DNA of 64,000 nucleotides from Clostridium peptidivorans (GCF_900205925.1 NZ_OAOD01000003.1:124001-188000), one strand, 5' to 3'; shown: positions 17,577 through 27,869, numbered from the stretch's first letter. A program made the numbers and translations. Notes: a model not told the origin generated them from the sequence alone.

Positions 17577-18677
17577 ATGGATATTAAAGAGCCAAAAGAG
17601 AAAAACATTCCAAGTTACTATAAGGTAAATAATCATCACAATCTAAAACTTATGTTTGCAATCTTTTCTTTTATAGCAAGTATTATCTTAATACTTCCTT
17701 TTGCAGTAAAAGCAACCTCAGGTGGAGAAACTTCAAGAGAAAATACCTTTTATATACAAGTACTTAATAATGCTATGCCAATAGTTAAGACTTCAGTTTT
17801 TAACGAAGAGGATTTAGCGGAAGGGGGATTTTCTATAAAGAAAGAGGTGCTGAGCTTATTTAATATAGATTTAAACAATCCTTTGGCGTTAGTTCTTAGA
17901 GAAATTCCTTCTATGTATCAAGAAGGTGAAGAAGGGGAAACCCATGAAGAAAGTGTAATATTTAATCCATTTAAATTAAGTGAAAAAGATATATCTATTG
18001 AACAAGAGCAAAAATTGGACTTGCCTGATAAAACTGTGGGAGTATATAATCCTAAGCTTAAAAAGACATTAAATAAAGCAAAGCCTGAAGTATTAATTTA
18101 TCATACTCACACCACAGAAAGTTTTGCTGGAATTGGAAAGGATAGTCTGCAAGCAGATAAAAATATATGTGCAACAGGAGATGCATTAGCTAAGGAATTA
18201 GAAGAAAACTACGGCATATCTGTAATTCATGATAAAACTGTTCATAATGCAGCATCTTATACACAAAGTTATACTAGGTCAGGGCCTACTGTAGATAAAT
18301 ATTTAAAAAAATATGGAGATTTTAAGATTATAATAGATTTACATAGGGATTCAGTGCCTGATAAAAAGGCTGTTACTACAAGAATGAACGGACAGGATGT
18401 AAATAAGATAATGTTTGTTATGTCGAAGACCAATCCAAGATATGAAAAAAATTTAGCTGTAGTAAATAGCTTGATAAAAATATCTGATAGCCTATTCCCA
18501 GGTTACTGTAGAGGAATACTTGCTTATAATCGTGGAAGTAGTCATTTTCATCAAAATAAAAGCAATAATGCAGTATTAATAGAACTAGGTTCATATGTAA
18601 ACACTATTCAAGAAGCAAAAGAATCTACTAAATATTTAGGAAGAATTATTGCAGAATATATTAATGGCAAAAAGTGA
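17577..18677 (+). CDS. spoIIP: Stage II sporulation protein P
   Basis: SpoIIP is a membrane-anchored amidase/endopeptidase that thins septal peptidoglycan and drives engulfment with SpoIID and SpoIIM. The 366-residue product has one N-terminal membrane helix (about residues 25-45), then an extracellular part with VLIYHTHTTESF near 180, DLHRDSVP near 260 and a C-terminal VLIELGSYVNTIQEA. The zinc-binding His and Glu residues expected of the catalytic domain are visible. ATG 17577 follows AGAGGTGAGG; GTG 17568 is a weaker choice. Confidence 0.94.
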   Translation: MDIKEPKEKNIPSYYKVNNHHNLKLMFAIFSFIASIILILPFAVKATSGGETSRENTFYIQVLNNAMPIVKTSVFNEEDLAEGGFSIKKEVLSLFNIDLNNPLALVLREIPSMYQEGEEGETHEESVIFNPFKLSEKDISIEQEQKLDLPDKTVGVYNPKLKKTLNKAKPEVLIYHTHTTESFAGIGKDSLQADKNICATGDALAKELEENYGISVIHDKTVHNAASYTQSYTRSGPTVDKYLKKYGDFKIIIDLHRDSVPDKKAVTTRMNGQDVNKIMFVMSKTNPRYEKNLAVVNSLIKISDSLFPGYCRGILAYNRGSSHFHQNKSNNAVLIELGSYVNTIQEAKESTKYLGRIIAEYINGKK

Positions 18678-18696
18678 ATAAAAGATATATAAAAGG

Positions 18697-18736
18697 ACAC
18701 CCTTATATAATGAAATATAATATAGGGGTGTTTTTT
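18697..18736 (+). terminator. Terminator of gpr-spoIIP
   Basis: ACACCCTTATAT (18697-18708) pairs with ATATAGGGGTGT (18720-18731), with one G-U pair, followed by a T run to 18736. It ends the gpr-spoIIP unit 20 bases past the stop and is immediately followed by the next start codon. Confidence 0.85.
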
Positions 18737-18739
18737 ATT

Positions 18740-19108
18740 ATGAAAAAAAGATATATAGTTATAATTTTAATAACTATATTTATAATATTTTTAGGCTTTA
18801 TAGCTGTATCAAATAATACACCTAAATTTATAAAAAATAATTCTCCATTTAAAATTTATTTTACAGCTAAACCTTTTGATTTTAAAGTTGAAACAAAGAA
18901 ATATATATTTTATATAAATAAAAAAGCTAGTGAAAATATAAAATTAAGTACATATAACTTATACGACACCTTAAATGATAAGATAGGTTCTGTTGTAAAT
19001 AAATTGGAGAATGCTTCAAATGTAATTAAAGGAAGCTTAAAAGAAGTTTTAAAAAGCATGCCAATACTTAATATTATTATAAAACCTTTAATTCAACATA
19101 ATTATTGA
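18740..19108 (+). CDS. Small membrane-anchored hypothetical protein
   Basis: The 122-residue product opens MKKRYIVIILITIFIIFLGF, a signal-anchor, followed by an extracytoplasmic basic region with a helical C terminus (LYDTLNDKIGSVVNKLENAS). The frame could extend upstream to GTG 18674, but those codons run through the terminator hairpin, so ATG 18740 is preferred. That ATG lacks a strong ribosome site because the T run precedes it. Its place after spoIIP hints at a spore or envelope role; I recognise no family. Confidence 0.6.
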   Translation: MKKRYIVIILITIFIIFLGFIAVSNNTPKFIKNNSPFKIYFTAKPFDFKVETKKYIFYINKKASENIKLSTYNLYDTLNDKIGSVVNKLENASNVIKGSLKEVLKSMPILNIIIKPLIQHNY

Positions 19109-19135
19109 CAGTCCCCCTTTTGTTTGTGATATAAT
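19105..19135 (+). promoter_or_regulatory. Probable sigma-A promoter of lepA
   Basis: TTGACA (19105-19110) and TATAAT (19130-19135) match consensus, though their spacing of 19 bases is long. Transcription would start about 30 bases before ATG 19171. It overlaps the stop of the preceding small gene. Confidence 0.6.
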
Positions 19136-19170
19136 TTACAGTGAATTATTCTACATTGGAGGGTACATTG

Positions 19171-20979
19171 ATGCAAAGTGAAAGACAAAAGCATATTAGA
19201 AATTTTTCTATAGTAGCACATATAGATCATGGTAAATCAACTCTTGCAGATAGATTACTAGAAAAGACAGGAACTCTTACAGAAAGAGAAATGGATGAGC
19301 AAACATTAGATACAATGGAGCTTGAAAAAGAAAGAGGAATTACGATAAAATCCCAAGCTGCAAGACTTGTATATAAAAGAGAAAATGGAGAAGAGTACAT
19401 ACTTAACTTAATAGATACTCCAGGCCATGTGGATTTTAACTATGAGGTATCTCGAAGCCTGGCAGCCTGTGAAGGTGCTATTCTGGTAGTAGATGCTACT
19501 CAGGGAATACAAGCACAAACTTTAGCAAATTGTTATCTTGCATTAGATCATGATTTAGAAATAGTTCCAGTTATAAATAAAGTAGATTTACCAAGTGCAA
19601 GACCAGACGAAATTAAAAAGGAAGTAGAGGATGTAATAGGATTAGATGCACATGATGCACCTCTAGTATCAGCTAAAACAGGATTGAATATACAGGATGT
19701 ACTAGAAGCAGTTGTGGAAAAGGTACCTGCACCTGAAGGCGATGAAGATGCTCCATTAAAGGCACTTATATTTGATTCATATTATGATACTTATAAAGGC
19801 GTAGTATGCCATATAAGGTTAAGGGATGGAAGTATAAAAGTTGGAACTAAGATAAAGCTTATGGCTACGGGTAAGGTATATGATGTAACAGAAGTAGGAG
19901 TATTTGTACCTCAATATATGAAGATGGAAGAACTTAGAGCAGGTGAAGTTGGATACTTTACAGCTTCCATAAAAAATGTTAGGGATGCACGTGTAGGGGA
20001 TACTGTTACTCTGGCGAATAATCCAACTAAGGAAGCTATGCAGGGATATAGACCTGCAGTTCCGATGGTATTCAGTGGTATATATCCTGTAGATGGAGCA
20101 AAATATGATGAGTTAAAGGAAGCATTAGAAAAACTTCAAATCAATGATGCGGCGTTATCCTTTGAACCTGAAACGTCTATTGCACTAGGATTTGGATTTA
20201 GATGTGGATTCTTAGGATTACTTCATATGGATATTATACAAGAAAGAGTAGAAAGAGAATTTAACTTAGATATTATAACTACTGCACCATCTGTTGTGTA
20301 TAAAATAATAAAAACTGATGGTACAGAATTAGAAATAACAAATCCTACTAATTTACCTGATGCAACAGAAATAGATTATATGGAAGAACCTGTGGTTAAG
20401 GCATCTATAATAGCTCCTTCTGAATATGTAGGCGCAATTATGGATTTATCTCAAACAAGAAGAGGAACATTTAAAGATATGCAATACCTTGAGACTACAA
20501 GGGTAGTTTTAAATTATGATATTCCTTTAAATGAAATAATATATGATTTCTTTGATGCTTTAAAATCAAGAAGTAGAGGATATGCTTCTTTAGATTATGA
20601 AATGAAAGGATATCAAAGAACAGAACTTGTTAAACTTGATATAATTTTAAATGGAGATATAGTTGATGCATTATCAATGATAGTACCTCAAGAGAGAGCA
20701 TATGCAAGAGGAAGAGGCATAGCTGAAAAATTAAAAGAAATTATACCAAGACAGATGTTCGAAATTCCAATACAAGCAGCAGTAGGTTCTAAAGTACTTG
20801 CAAGGGAAACTGTTAAAGCATTAAGAAAAGACGTACTTGCTAAATGTTATGGTGGAGATATTTCCAGAAAGAAAAAACTTTTAGAGAAACAAAAAGAAGG
20901 TAAAAAGAGAATGAGACAAGTTGGAAGTGTTGAAGTTCCTCAAGAAGCCTTCATGTCTATTTTGAAAACTGAAGAATAA
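19171..20979 (+). CDS. lepA: Elongation factor 4 (LepA)
   Basis: LepA is a ribosome-binding GTPase related to EF-G. The 602-residue product shows G1 [22 protein letters not shown] and NKVDLP, domains II and III, and the LepA-specific C terminus with [24 protein letters not shown] 19171 has GGAGGG ten bases upstream; the frame reaches further back to 19141 without need. The lepA-hemW-hrcA-grpE-dnaK-dnaJ order is a classic Firmicute arrangement. Confidence 0.97.
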   Translation: MQSERQKHIRNFSIVAHIDHGKSTLADRLLEKTGTLTEREMDEQTLDTMELEKERGITIKSQAARLVYKRENGEEYILNLIDTPGHVDFNYEVSRSLAACEGAILVVDATQGIQAQTLANCYLALDHDLEIVPVINKVDLPSARPDEIKKEVEDVIGLDAHDAPLVSAKTGLNIQDVLEAVVEKVPAPEGDEDAPLKALIFDSYYDTYKGVVCHIRLRDGSIKVGTKIKLMATGKVYDVTEVGVFVPQYMKMEELRAGEVGYFTASIKNVRDARVGDTVTLANNPTKEAMQGYRPAVPMVFSGIYPVDGAKYDELKEALEKLQINDAALSFEPETSIALGFGFRCGFLGLLHMDIIQERVEREFNLDIITTAPSVVYKIIKTDGTELEITNPTNLPDATEIDYMEEPVVKASIIAPSEYVGAIMDLSQTRRGTFKDMQYLETTRVVLNYDIPLNEIIYDFFDALKSRSRGYASLDYEMKGYQRTELVKLDIILNGDIVDALSMIVPQERAYARGRGIAEKLKEIIPRQMFEIPIQAAVGSKVLARETVKALRKDVLAKCYGGDISRKKKLLEKQKEGKKRMRQVGSVEVPQEAFMSILKTEE

Positions 20980-21163
20980 AAATTGTAACATTTTTAAGGC
21001 TCATTCAATGCCTTCTACGATGAAAATTCTATACTCTGAAGCATTAAAAATGTTTTTATGCAAACTGCTGAAGGAAGGAATTTCCCTTTGGTGAAAATTC
21101 CTATAAATTAATATATTGATAGAAATTCAGGTAATTGAATTTCTTACTTTAGCAGGTATAGGT

Positions 21164-21403
21164 GATATTTTTAATGTTAAACATATAGTATGGGATTTGC
21201 ATTGTAGAAGATATTGAACAAGCATTAGAAGCTCTTTATTTCTGAATTTAAAGCAACGTTAAGAATTTTCTACTGTCTGAGCGACAGCGAGTTTAGAAAA
21301 TTTAGGTGGTTTAAATTCATAAATATTAGAGCTTCTTTGCGCAGTGAACGGCTTCTTAAATGCAAATCCCATACGAGAGGGTTTAACATTACTTTAAAAT
21401 ATC
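21164..21403. repeat. 240-bp palindromic intergenic element with three nested inverted repeats
   Basis: The 453-bp gap between lepA and hemW has no gene. Its right half is a nested palindrome. The outer arms 21164-21203 and 21358-21403 share a near-perfect core (GTATGGGATTTGCATT against its complement). The middle arms 21227-21252 and 21310-21336 pair around AGAAGCTCT and GAATTTAAA. The inner arms AATTTTCTA (21264-21272) and TAGAAAATT (21294-21302) enclose CTGTC/GACAG. The left part of the gap has further hairpins, such as AGGAATTTC/GAAAATTCCT and AACATTTTTA/TAAAAATGTT. A diverged copy of the right arm occurs at 27741. Confidence 0.75.
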
Positions 21404-21432
21404 ACATTTTTTTTCAAGGGAGTTGATTGAAA

Positions 21433-22563
21433 ATGAAAAAGGAACTTTCATTATACATACATATACCTTTTTGTAAGCAAAAGTGCCTTTATTGTGATTT
21501 TCCGTCCTATTGTGGAGAAGAAGCCTTAATGGATTCTTATGTAGACGCTTTATGTAAGGAAATTGACAATTTAGGAAATTATAAATTTAACACTATATTT
21601 ATTGGAGGTGGGACTCCTTCTTATTTAGAAATAAGGCATTGGGAAAAATTAAAGTGCAGTATAGATAAGCTAAATAAAAATGAAAGCTTAGAGTTTTCTG
21701 TGGAAATAAACCCAGGTACTGTAAGTAAAGAGAAACTTTGTATTTTTAAGGGGATGGGAGTTAATAGATTGAGTATAGGTCTTCAAGCATGGCAAGATGA
21801 GCTACTCGAGGGCATTGGAAGAATACATAAATTAAATGATTTCTTGGAAACATATAAAGAGGCGAGAGCACTTCGTTTTAATAATATAAATATAGATTTA
21901 ATGTTTGGACTTCCAAATCAAACATTAGAACAGATAAATGAAACATTAAGGGAAACAATAAAATTAAATCCTGAGCATATATCTTGCTATAGTTTAATAA
22001 TCGAAGAAGGAACTCCGTTTTATACTAAATATGAAAATGATGAGTTGATTTTGCCAAGTGAAGAAATGGAAAGAGAAATGTACTCAAAGATTAAAAAAAA
22101 ATTGGAAGAAAAAGGATATGAACAATATGAAATATCTAATTTCTCAAAGTTAGAAAAAGAATGCCGACATAATTTGGTGTATTGGAATTTAGATGAGTAT
22201 ATTGGCTGTGGAGCATTTGCTCATTCATATGTAAATCATCAAAGATACAAAAATGTAGAAAGTATAAGAGATTATATAAAAAAAATAAATAGCAATGAGG
22301 AAGTTAAATTAGAAATTCATCATAATACTTTAAAAGATGATATGGAAGAATTTATGTTTATGGGACTCCGAAAAATAAATGGAGTAAATATAGATGAATT
22401 TCAAAAGAGATTTAATAAAAATATATATGATATTTACGGAAAAATAATAGATAAATATTTAAAAGATAAATTACTTATATTAAAAGATAATAAATTATAT
22501 CTATCTCCTAGAGGAATAGAGGTTTCTAATATGATTATGAGCGATTTTATGTTAACTGTTTAA
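21433..22563 (+). CDS. hemW: HemW-like radical SAM protein (coproporphyrinogen oxidase homologue)
   Basis: The 376-residue product starts MKKELSLYIHIPFCKQKC and carries the radical SAM CxxxCxxC motif (CKQKCLYC) with the extra aromatic-linked Cys of the HemN/HemW family. Motifs GGGTPSYL near residue 58 and VEINPGTV near 95 match HemW. HemW binds heme and is thought to be a heme chaperone rather than a true HemN oxidase; its place between lepA and hrcA supports HemW. A GGGAG ribosome site precedes ATG 21433; a TTG two codons earlier is possible. Confidence 0.92.
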   Translation: MKKELSLYIHIPFCKQKCLYCDFPSYCGEEALMDSYVDALCKEIDNLGNYKFNTIFIGGGTPSYLEIRHWEKLKCSIDKLNKNESLEFSVEINPGTVSKEKLCIFKGMGVNRLSIGLQAWQDELLEGIGRIHKLNDFLETYKEARALRFNNINIDLMFGLPNQTLEQINETLRETIKLNPEHISCYSLIIEEGTPFYTKYENDELILPSEEMEREMYSKIKKKLEEKGYEQYEISNFSKLEKECRHNLVYWNLDEYIGCGAFAHSYVNHQRYKNVESIRDYIKKINSNEEVKLEIHHNTLKDDMEEFMFMGLRKINGVNIDEFQKRFNKNIYDIYGKIIDKYLKDKLLILKDNKLYLSPRGIEVSNMIMSDFMLTV

Positions 22564-22677
22564 AGTAAGATTAATAAATATTAGGAATAAGGAAGAGATT
22601 TTCAAAGGAATATAGGTAAAAATTAATTTATAAGGGATAATTACCTATATTTCTTTAATATTTAAAATTAAATTAGT

Positions 22678-22706
22678 TTGACAAATGATTTCGATAATGA
22701 TATTTT
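22678..22706 (+). promoter_or_regulatory. Sigma-A promoter of the heat-shock operon
   Basis: TTGACA (22678-22683) and TATTTT (22701-22706) are separated by 17 bases. The expected transcription start lies just before or at the CIRCE element, so HrcA bound there would block initiation. Confidence 0.7.
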
Positions 22707-22719
22707 TTAATCATAGCAA

Positions 22720-22746
22720 TTAGCACTCAACAAGAGTGAGTGCTAA
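22720..22746 (+). promoter_or_regulatory. CIRCE operator (HrcA binding site)
   Basis: TTAGCACTC (22720-22728), a 9-base spacer and GAGTGCTAA (22738-22746) give a perfect CIRCE consensus. It sits between the promoter and hrcA, implying HrcA autoregulation of hrcA-grpE-dnaK-dnaJ. Confidence 0.97.
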
Positions 22747-22762
22747 TAAAAGAGGTGATATT

Positions 22763-23794
22763 ATGGAAATGGATGAGAGAAAAATAAAAATACTTCAGGC
22801 TATAATACTTGATTATATAGATACAGCAGAGCCTGTAGGTTCCAGGACCATAGCTAAAAAATATGATTTAGGTATAAGTTCCGCTACTATAAGAAATGAA
22901 ATGGCTGATCTTGAGGAAATGGGATATTTAGAGCAACTTCATAGTTCTTCAGGAAGAAAGCCTTCTGATAAGGGATACAGGTTATATGTAGATAAATTAA
23001 TGCAGGTTTCACGTGTAACTTATGAGGAAGAGGAATTTATAAAAAAGCATATAATAAAATCTACACTGAACGAAATAGATAAGGTCATAAAAGAGGCATC
23101 ATATTTGCTTGCGGAGCTTACAAGACTTACATCAATAGTAAAGGCACCATCATTTAGAAAAGGCAAGATTAAATCCATACAGCTTATACACATTGATAAT
23201 ATTAATATCTTATCAGTAATTGTTATAGATACAGGGATAATAAAAAATAATTTAATAAGAATGACAAAACCTGTAGATACAGAAGTATTAGTTAAGATTA
23301 ATAATTTATTGAATATAAGATTAAGCAATTTAAGTATAGAGGAAATTAATTTAGAAGTTATAAATAATTTAAGAAATGATTTATTTGGCTATGAAGATAT
23401 ATTTAATACTATTATGCCAGTCATATATGAGAGCTTAAATAGTATGGAGTCTTCAGATATTTATTTTGAGGGAACTACAAATATATTTCATTACCCTGAA
23501 TACAATGACATACAAAGAGCTAAGGAATTCTTATCATTAATTGATAATAAGAAAAAAATAAATGACTTAATAAATTCTACAGAAAGCATAGACATTAAAA
23601 TTGGAGGAGAAAACTTTTTAGAAGATGCTAAGGAGTGTAGCATAGTTTCTGCAGTTTATAGCATCGGAGGTCGTCCATTGGGCTCTATAGGAGTAATAGG
23701 ACCAACGAGAATGCCTTATGATAAAGTTATCTCTATTTTAGCAGCGGTTGTGAATGAATTAAACAGAACTCTTACAGATGACTATACAAGATAA
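22763..23794 (+). CDS. hrcA: Heat-inducible transcription repressor HrcA
   Basis: HrcA represses class I heat-shock genes by binding CIRCE and needs GroEL for activity. The 343-residue product begins MEMDERKIKILQAIILDYID, a winged-helix domain with the recognition region SSATIRNEMADLEEMGYLEQ, then SSGRKPSDKGYRLYVD. The C-terminal GAF-like region ends with VSAVYSIGGRPLGSIGVIGPTRM-type motifs. ATG 22763 follows AGAGGTG; an upstream GTG at 22736 lies inside CIRCE and is rejected. Confidence 0.97.
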   Translation: MEMDERKIKILQAIILDYIDTAEPVGSRTIAKKYDLGISSATIRNEMADLEEMGYLEQLHSSSGRKPSDKGYRLYVDKLMQVSRVTYEEEEFIKKHIIKSTLNEIDKVIKEASYLLAELTRLTSIVKAPSFRKGKIKSIQLIHIDNINILSVIVIDTGIIKNNLIRMTKPVDTEVLVKINNLLNIRLSNLSIEEINLEVINNLRNDLFGYEDIFNTIMPVIYESLNSMESSDIYFEGTTNIFHYPEYNDIQRAKEFLSLIDNKKKINDLINSTESIDIKIGGENFLEDAKECSIVSAVYSIGGRPLGSIGVIGPTRMPYDKVISILAAVVNELNRTLTDDYTR

Positions 23795-23843
23795 ATTAGG
23801 TTTAAATTACCTTAATATAAAAGTAAGAAACGGAGGCATTTAA

Positions 23844-24458
23844 ATGGAAGAAATTAAAAAAGATAATTTGAATAATAAAGATAAAGCATATCCAGAAGAT
23901 ATGAAAATGGAAGAGTCCTTAGAAGAAGCTGAAATAAAAGAGGATAAGGAATTTGAGGAAATTGAGGAAGAATTTGAAGGGGAAAGTATAGAAGAATTGA
24001 AAGAAAAAAATTCTAACATTTTAAATGAGAATAATAAACTAAATAATGAATTAGAAACATTAAAAGAAAGGCTTTTAAGAACAATTGCAGAGTATGATAA
24101 TTACAGAAAAAGAACTTCTAAAGAAAAAGAAGGAATATACACAGATGCCTGCAGTGATGTTTTAAAATATATGCTTCCAGTACTTGATAACTTAGAAAGA
24201 GCTGTAAGTGCTGAAGGAAGTTTTGAAGATTTAAAGAAGGGTGTTGAAATGACACTAAAACAATTTAAAGGATCCCTTGAAAAGCTAGATGTGGATGAAA
24301 TTAGTGTAGATGATGGATTCGACCCTAATTATCATGAAGCTGTAATGCATATACAAGATGAGAACTATGGTAATAATGAAATAGTGGAAGTATTTCAAAA
24401 GGGATATAAAAGAGGAGATAAAGTAATAAGATATAGTGTGGTAAAAGTTGTTAATTAA
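23844..24458 (+). CDS. grpE: Nucleotide exchange factor GrpE
   Basis: GrpE releases ADP from DnaK. The 204-residue product has a long acidic N terminus, then a coiled coil (about residues 50-95) leading to RTIAEYDNYRKRTSKEKE, and a beta domain ending with the family motif VEVFQKGYKRGDKVIRYSVVKV (in part). A GGAGG site precedes the start. It lies 49 bases after hrcA and 77 before dnaK. Confidence 0.96.
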   Translation: MEEIKKDNLNNKDKAYPEDMKMEESLEEAEIKEDKEFEEIEEEFEGESIEELKEKNSNILNENNKLNNELETLKERLLRTIAEYDNYRKRTSKEKEGIYTDACSDVLKYMLPVLDNLERAVSAEGSFEDLKKGVEMTLKQFKGSLEKLDVDEISVDDGFDPNYHEAVMHIQDENYGNNEIVEVFQKGYKRGDKVIRYSVVKVVN

Positions 24459-24535
24459 AATTTAAATAGAATTCTATTTAATATTCATATATAAAAATAT
24501 TATATTGTTTGATTTATAAGGAGGTAAAAAATATT

Positions 24536-26392
24536 ATGGCAAAGGTAATAGGTATAGACTTAGGAACAACAAACTCTTGTGTAGCAGTTATGGAAGGTGG
24601 AGAACCTGTAGTTATAACAAATGCAGAAGGAGCTAGAACTACACCATCTGTTGTATCTTTTCAGGCTAATGGAGAAAGACTAGTAGGACAGGTGGCTAAA
24701 AGACAGGCTATAACAAATCCTGATAAAACTATAATTTCTATAAAAAGACATATGGGAACAAATCATAAGGTTAATATAGATGGAAAAGATCATACTCCTC
24801 AAGAAATTTCAGCTATGGTACTTCAAAAATTAAAAGCAGATGCTGAAGCATATTTAGGAGAAAAAATAACACAGGCAGTTATTACAGTACCTGCATATTT
24901 TAATGATAGCCAAAGACAGGCAACTAAAGATGCAGGAAAAATAGCTGGACTAGAGGTTTTAAGAATAATAAATGAGCCAACAGCTGCAGCTTTAGCATAT
25001 GGTCTTGATAAGATGGATACAAATCACAGAATATTTGTTTACGATTTAGGTGGCGGTACATTTGACGTATCTATACTTGAACTTGGAGATGGAGTATTTG
25101 AAGTTAAATCCACTAATGGTAACACAAAACTTGGTGGTGATGACTTTGATGAAAGAGTTATGAATCATATAGCAGATACATTTAAGGCGGAATATGGTAT
25201 AGATTTAAGAAATGATAAAATGGCTCTTCAAAGATTAAAGGAAGCAGCAGAAAAAGCAAAGATAGAATTATCTTCATCAATGCAAACTAATATAAACTTA
25301 CCATTTATCACTGCAGATGCAACTGGTCCAAAGCATATAGATATGAACTTAACAAGAGCTAAATTTAATGAATTAACTCATGATTTAGTAGATGCAACTA
25401 TAGAACCAATGAAAAAAGCTCTAAGTGATGCTGGATTAAGTATGGGTGAGGTTGATAAGGTAATACTTGTAGGTGGATCTACAAGAATACCAGCTGTTCA
25501 AGAGGCTGTTAAAAACTTTACTGGAAAAGAGCCTTCCAAGGGAGTAAATCCAGATGAATGTGTTGCAGTTGGTGCAGCTATACAAGCTGGAGTTTTAACT
25601 GGAGATGTAAAAGATGTATTACTTCTTGATGTTTCTCCATTAACACTTGGAATTGAAACTTTAGGTGGAGTTGCAACTGCGTTAATAGAAAGAAATACAA
25701 CTATTCCAACAAGGAAGAGTCAGGTATTCTCTACAGCTGCAGATGGTCAAACTTCTGTTGAAATCCACGTAGTTCAAGGTGAAAGACAAATGGCTGGAGA
25801 TAATAAGACTCTTGGAAGATTTACTCTTTCAGGAATAGCACCAGCACCAAGAGGAATTCCACAAATAGAAGTTACATTTGACATTGATGCTAATGGTATA
25901 GTTAATGTTTCCGCTAAGGATAAGGGAACAGGAAAAGAAGCTAATATTACAATTACAGCTTCAACTAATTTATCAGAAGATGAAATAAATAATGCTGTTA
26001 ATCAAGCAAAACAATATGAAGAAGAAGATAAGAAGAGAAAAGAAGGTATTGAAGTTAGAAATAATGCAGACCAAATGGCATATCAAACTGAAAAAGCATT
26101 AGCTGACTTAGGAGATAAGGTATCAGCAGAAGATAAATCTAATATTGAAGCAAAGCTTAATGCTTTAAAAGAAGTTAAAGATAAAGAAGATTTAGAAGTA
26201 ATCAAAAAAGCTACTGAAGATCTAACACAAGCATTTTATGCGGTTTCATCTAAGATGTACCAAGGAGCACAAGGTGCAGAAGGTGCAGGATTTGATCCAA
26301 ACATGGCTGGTGGAAATCCAGGTGCTGGAGCAAATGGTCCAAAGGATGATAATGTAGTAGATGCAGATTATAAAGTAGAAGATGACAAATAG
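24536..26392 (+). CDS. dnaK: Chaperone DnaK (Hsp70)
   Basis: DnaK is the ATP-dependent Hsp70 chaperone. The 618-residue product has the ATPase signatures [14 protein letters not shown] at the N terminus, [14 protein letters not shown] near 165 and [14 protein letters not shown] near 310. The substrate-binding domain and a Gly/Ala-rich disordered tail ending in [12 protein letters not shown] follow. It lacks the loop of Gram-negative DnaK, as usual in Firmicutes. ATG 24536 is preceded by AAGGAGG. Confidence 0.98.
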   Translation: MAKVIGIDLGTTNSCVAVMEGGEPVVITNAEGARTTPSVVSFQANGERLVGQVAKRQAITNPDKTIISIKRHMGTNHKVNIDGKDHTPQEISAMVLQKLKADAEAYLGEKITQAVITVPAYFNDSQRQATKDAGKIAGLEVLRIINEPTAAALAYGLDKMDTNHRIFVYDLGGGTFDVSILELGDGVFEVKSTNGNTKLGGDDFDERVMNHIADTFKAEYGIDLRNDKMALQRLKEAAEKAKIELSSSMQTNINLPFITADATGPKHIDMNLTRAKFNELTHDLVDATIEPMKKALSDAGLSMGEVDKVILVGGSTRIPAVQEAVKNFTGKEPSKGVNPDECVAVGAAIQAGVLTGDVKDVLLLDVSPLTLGIETLGGVATALIERNTTIPTRKSQVFSTAADGQTSVEIHVVQGERQMAGDNKTLGRFTLSGIAPAPRGIPQIEVTFDIDANGIVNVSAKDKGTGKEANITITASTNLSEDEINNAVNQAKQYEEEDKKRKEGIEVRNNADQMAYQTEKALADLGDKVSAEDKSNIEAKLNALKEVKDKEDLEVIKKATEDLTQAFYAVSSKMYQGAQGAEGAGFDPNMAGGNPGAGANGPKDDNVVDADYKVEDDK

Positions 26393-26432
26393 TATATAAG
26401 TGACATATAATATAAGAGTAAATTATAATTTA

Positions 26433-26463
26433 ATTCAGATGGGGAGTATTCTCCATCTGAATA
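26433..26463 (+). other. dnaK-dnaJ intercistronic hairpin
   Basis: ATTCAGAT (26433-26440) pairs with ATCTGAAT (26456-26463), and the stem continues inward with GGAG/CTCC and one bulged G around TATT. There is no T run, so it is more likely an RNA stability or processing element, or a weak attenuator that lowers dnaJ relative to dnaK. Confidence 0.55.
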
Positions 26464-26529
26464 TTTATGTTACATGATTTATGGAAATTTTTGATTTCGA
26501 TATTTCAATTCGTTAAAGGTGGTAAAGGT

Positions 26530-27645
26530 ATGGCTAAAAAAGATTTTTATGAAATATTAGGACTTCAAAAGGGCGCAAATGAAGAAGAGATAAAGAAAGC
26601 CTTTAGAAAACTAGCAATAAAATATCATCCTGATAAAAATCAGGGAGATAAAGAAGCAGAAGAAAAGTTTAAAGAAATAAATGAAGCATATCAAATACTT
26701 TCTGATCCGCAAAAAAAAGCTCAATATGATCAATTTGGAACTACAGACTTTAATGGTGGGGGATTTGATGCTTCAGGATTTGACTTTTCAGGCTTCGGAG
26801 GATTTGGAGATATATTTGATTCATTTTTTGGAGGCTTTGGTGGTGGAGGTAGAAGAAGAAATGGACCTCAAAAAGGTGAAGATGTAGAATATGCTATAAA
26901 TTTAACTTTTGAAGAGGCAATGACAGGGGTAGAAAAAGAAATAAATATAACTAAGAGTGAAACTTGCGAAACCTGTAATGGAAGTGGGTCTAAACCAGGA
27001 AGTCATTCGAAAACTTGTACTAAATGTGGAGGTACAGGTCAAGTTAAGGTTCAAAGAAATACTCCACTTGGAAGCTTTGTAAGTGTAAATACTTGTGATG
27101 AATGTAACGGCAAAGGTACTATAGTTACAGATCCATGTCAAGAATGTAAAGGTAGAGGTATATTAAGAAAATCTAAAAAAATAAAAGTTAATATACCAGC
27201 TGGAGTCGATACAGGGAATGTTATTCCTATAAGAGGACAAGGAGAAGCAGGTGTAAATGGTGGTCCTCCAGGAGATTTATATGTTGCAATAAGAGTAATG
27301 CCACATCCATTCTTTAAGAGAAAGGGAGATGACATATACGTAGATACACATATAAGTTTTGCTAAAGCTTCACTTGGAATAGAACTTAAGGTGCAAACTA
27401 TTGATGGAGAAGTTAAATATACTGTCCCAGCAGGAACTCAGCCAGGTACAGTATTTAGATTAAAAGGAAAGGGAGCTCCTCATGTAAATGGTAGAGGAAG
27501 AGGAGACCAATATGTCAATGTAGTAGTTGATATACCTAAATCTTTAAATCAAAAACAAAAGGAAGCACTAGTTGCTTATATGGAAGCTAGCGGTGAAATA
27601 AAGAGTTCTGAAAAAGAAGGATTTCTAAAAAAATTCTTTAAATAA
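26530..27645 (+). CDS. dnaJ: Chaperone DnaJ (Hsp40, type I)
   Basis: DnaJ stimulates DnaK ATPase and delivers substrates. The 371-residue product starts [16 protein letters not shown] and shows HPD in the J domain ([10 protein letters not shown]), a Gly/Phe-rich segment (about 75-115) and four CxxCxGxG zinc repeats (for example [32 protein letters not shown]). C-terminal peptide-binding domains follow. ATG 26530 has AAAGGTGG upstream; the frame could start earlier but the J-domain start is clear. Confidence 0.97.
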   Translation: MAKKDFYEILGLQKGANEEEIKKAFRKLAIKYHPDKNQGDKEAEEKFKEINEAYQILSDPQKKAQYDQFGTTDFNGGGFDASGFDFSGFGGFGDIFDSFFGGFGGGGRRRNGPQKGEDVEYAINLTFEEAMTGVEKEINITKSETCETCNGSGSKPGSHSKTCTKCGGTGQVKVQRNTPLGSFVSVNTCDECNGKGTIVTDPCQECKGRGILRKSKKIKVNIPAGVDTGNVIPIRGQGEAGVNGGPPGDLYVAIRVMPHPFFKRKGDDIYVDTHISFAKASLGIELKVQTIDGEVKYTVPAGTQPGTVFRLKGKGAPHVNGRGRGDQYVNVVVDIPKSLNQKQKEALVAYMEASGEIKSSEKEGFLKKFFK

Positions 27646-27657
27646 AAATGCTATATC

Positions 27658-27687
27658 AAAGGAAATTGCGTGGCAATTTCCTTTTTT
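27658..27687 (+). terminator. Terminator after dnaJ
   Basis: GGAAATTGC (27661-27669) pairs perfectly with GCAATTTCC (27673-27681), followed by six T residues. It ends the hrcA-grpE-dnaK-dnaJ unit. Confidence 0.92.
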
Positions 27688-27740
27688 GCATTTAGTCTCT
27701 AGCATCTAATCTCTAATTTTGCCGAAATGAATGATTTTCG

Positions 27741-27785
27741 TAAACGCAAATCACATACGGGATATTCAACATTGTCTTAAAATTT
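27741..27785. repeat. Diverged partial copy of the 21.2-kb palindromic element (right arm)
   Basis: CGCAAATCACATACGGGATA, then TTCAACATTGTCTTAAAATT, matches the right arm at 21361-21400 (TGCAAATCCCATACGAG... AACATTACTTTAAAAT) with scattered changes. Similarity appears to extend 5' into AATGAATGATTTTCGTAAA. No left arm is visible here, so it looks like a decayed or partial copy in the dnaJ-prmA gap. Confidence 0.55.
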
Positions 27786-27869
27786 CTAGTGTTTGTTTAC
27801 TTTAAAAATGTAGGTCAATAATGTATAATTGATAAGTGATTTAGGATAATAAAAATTGGAGGGTATTTT

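Noticed and set aside
21000..21160. Small protein genes in the lepA-hemW gap
   Set aside because: No frame with a ribosome site and reasonable composition was found; the stretch is dominated by inverted repeats.
26681..26887. Second plus-strand frame inside dnaJ
   Set aside because: It overlaps the J-domain coding frame and has no ribosome site.
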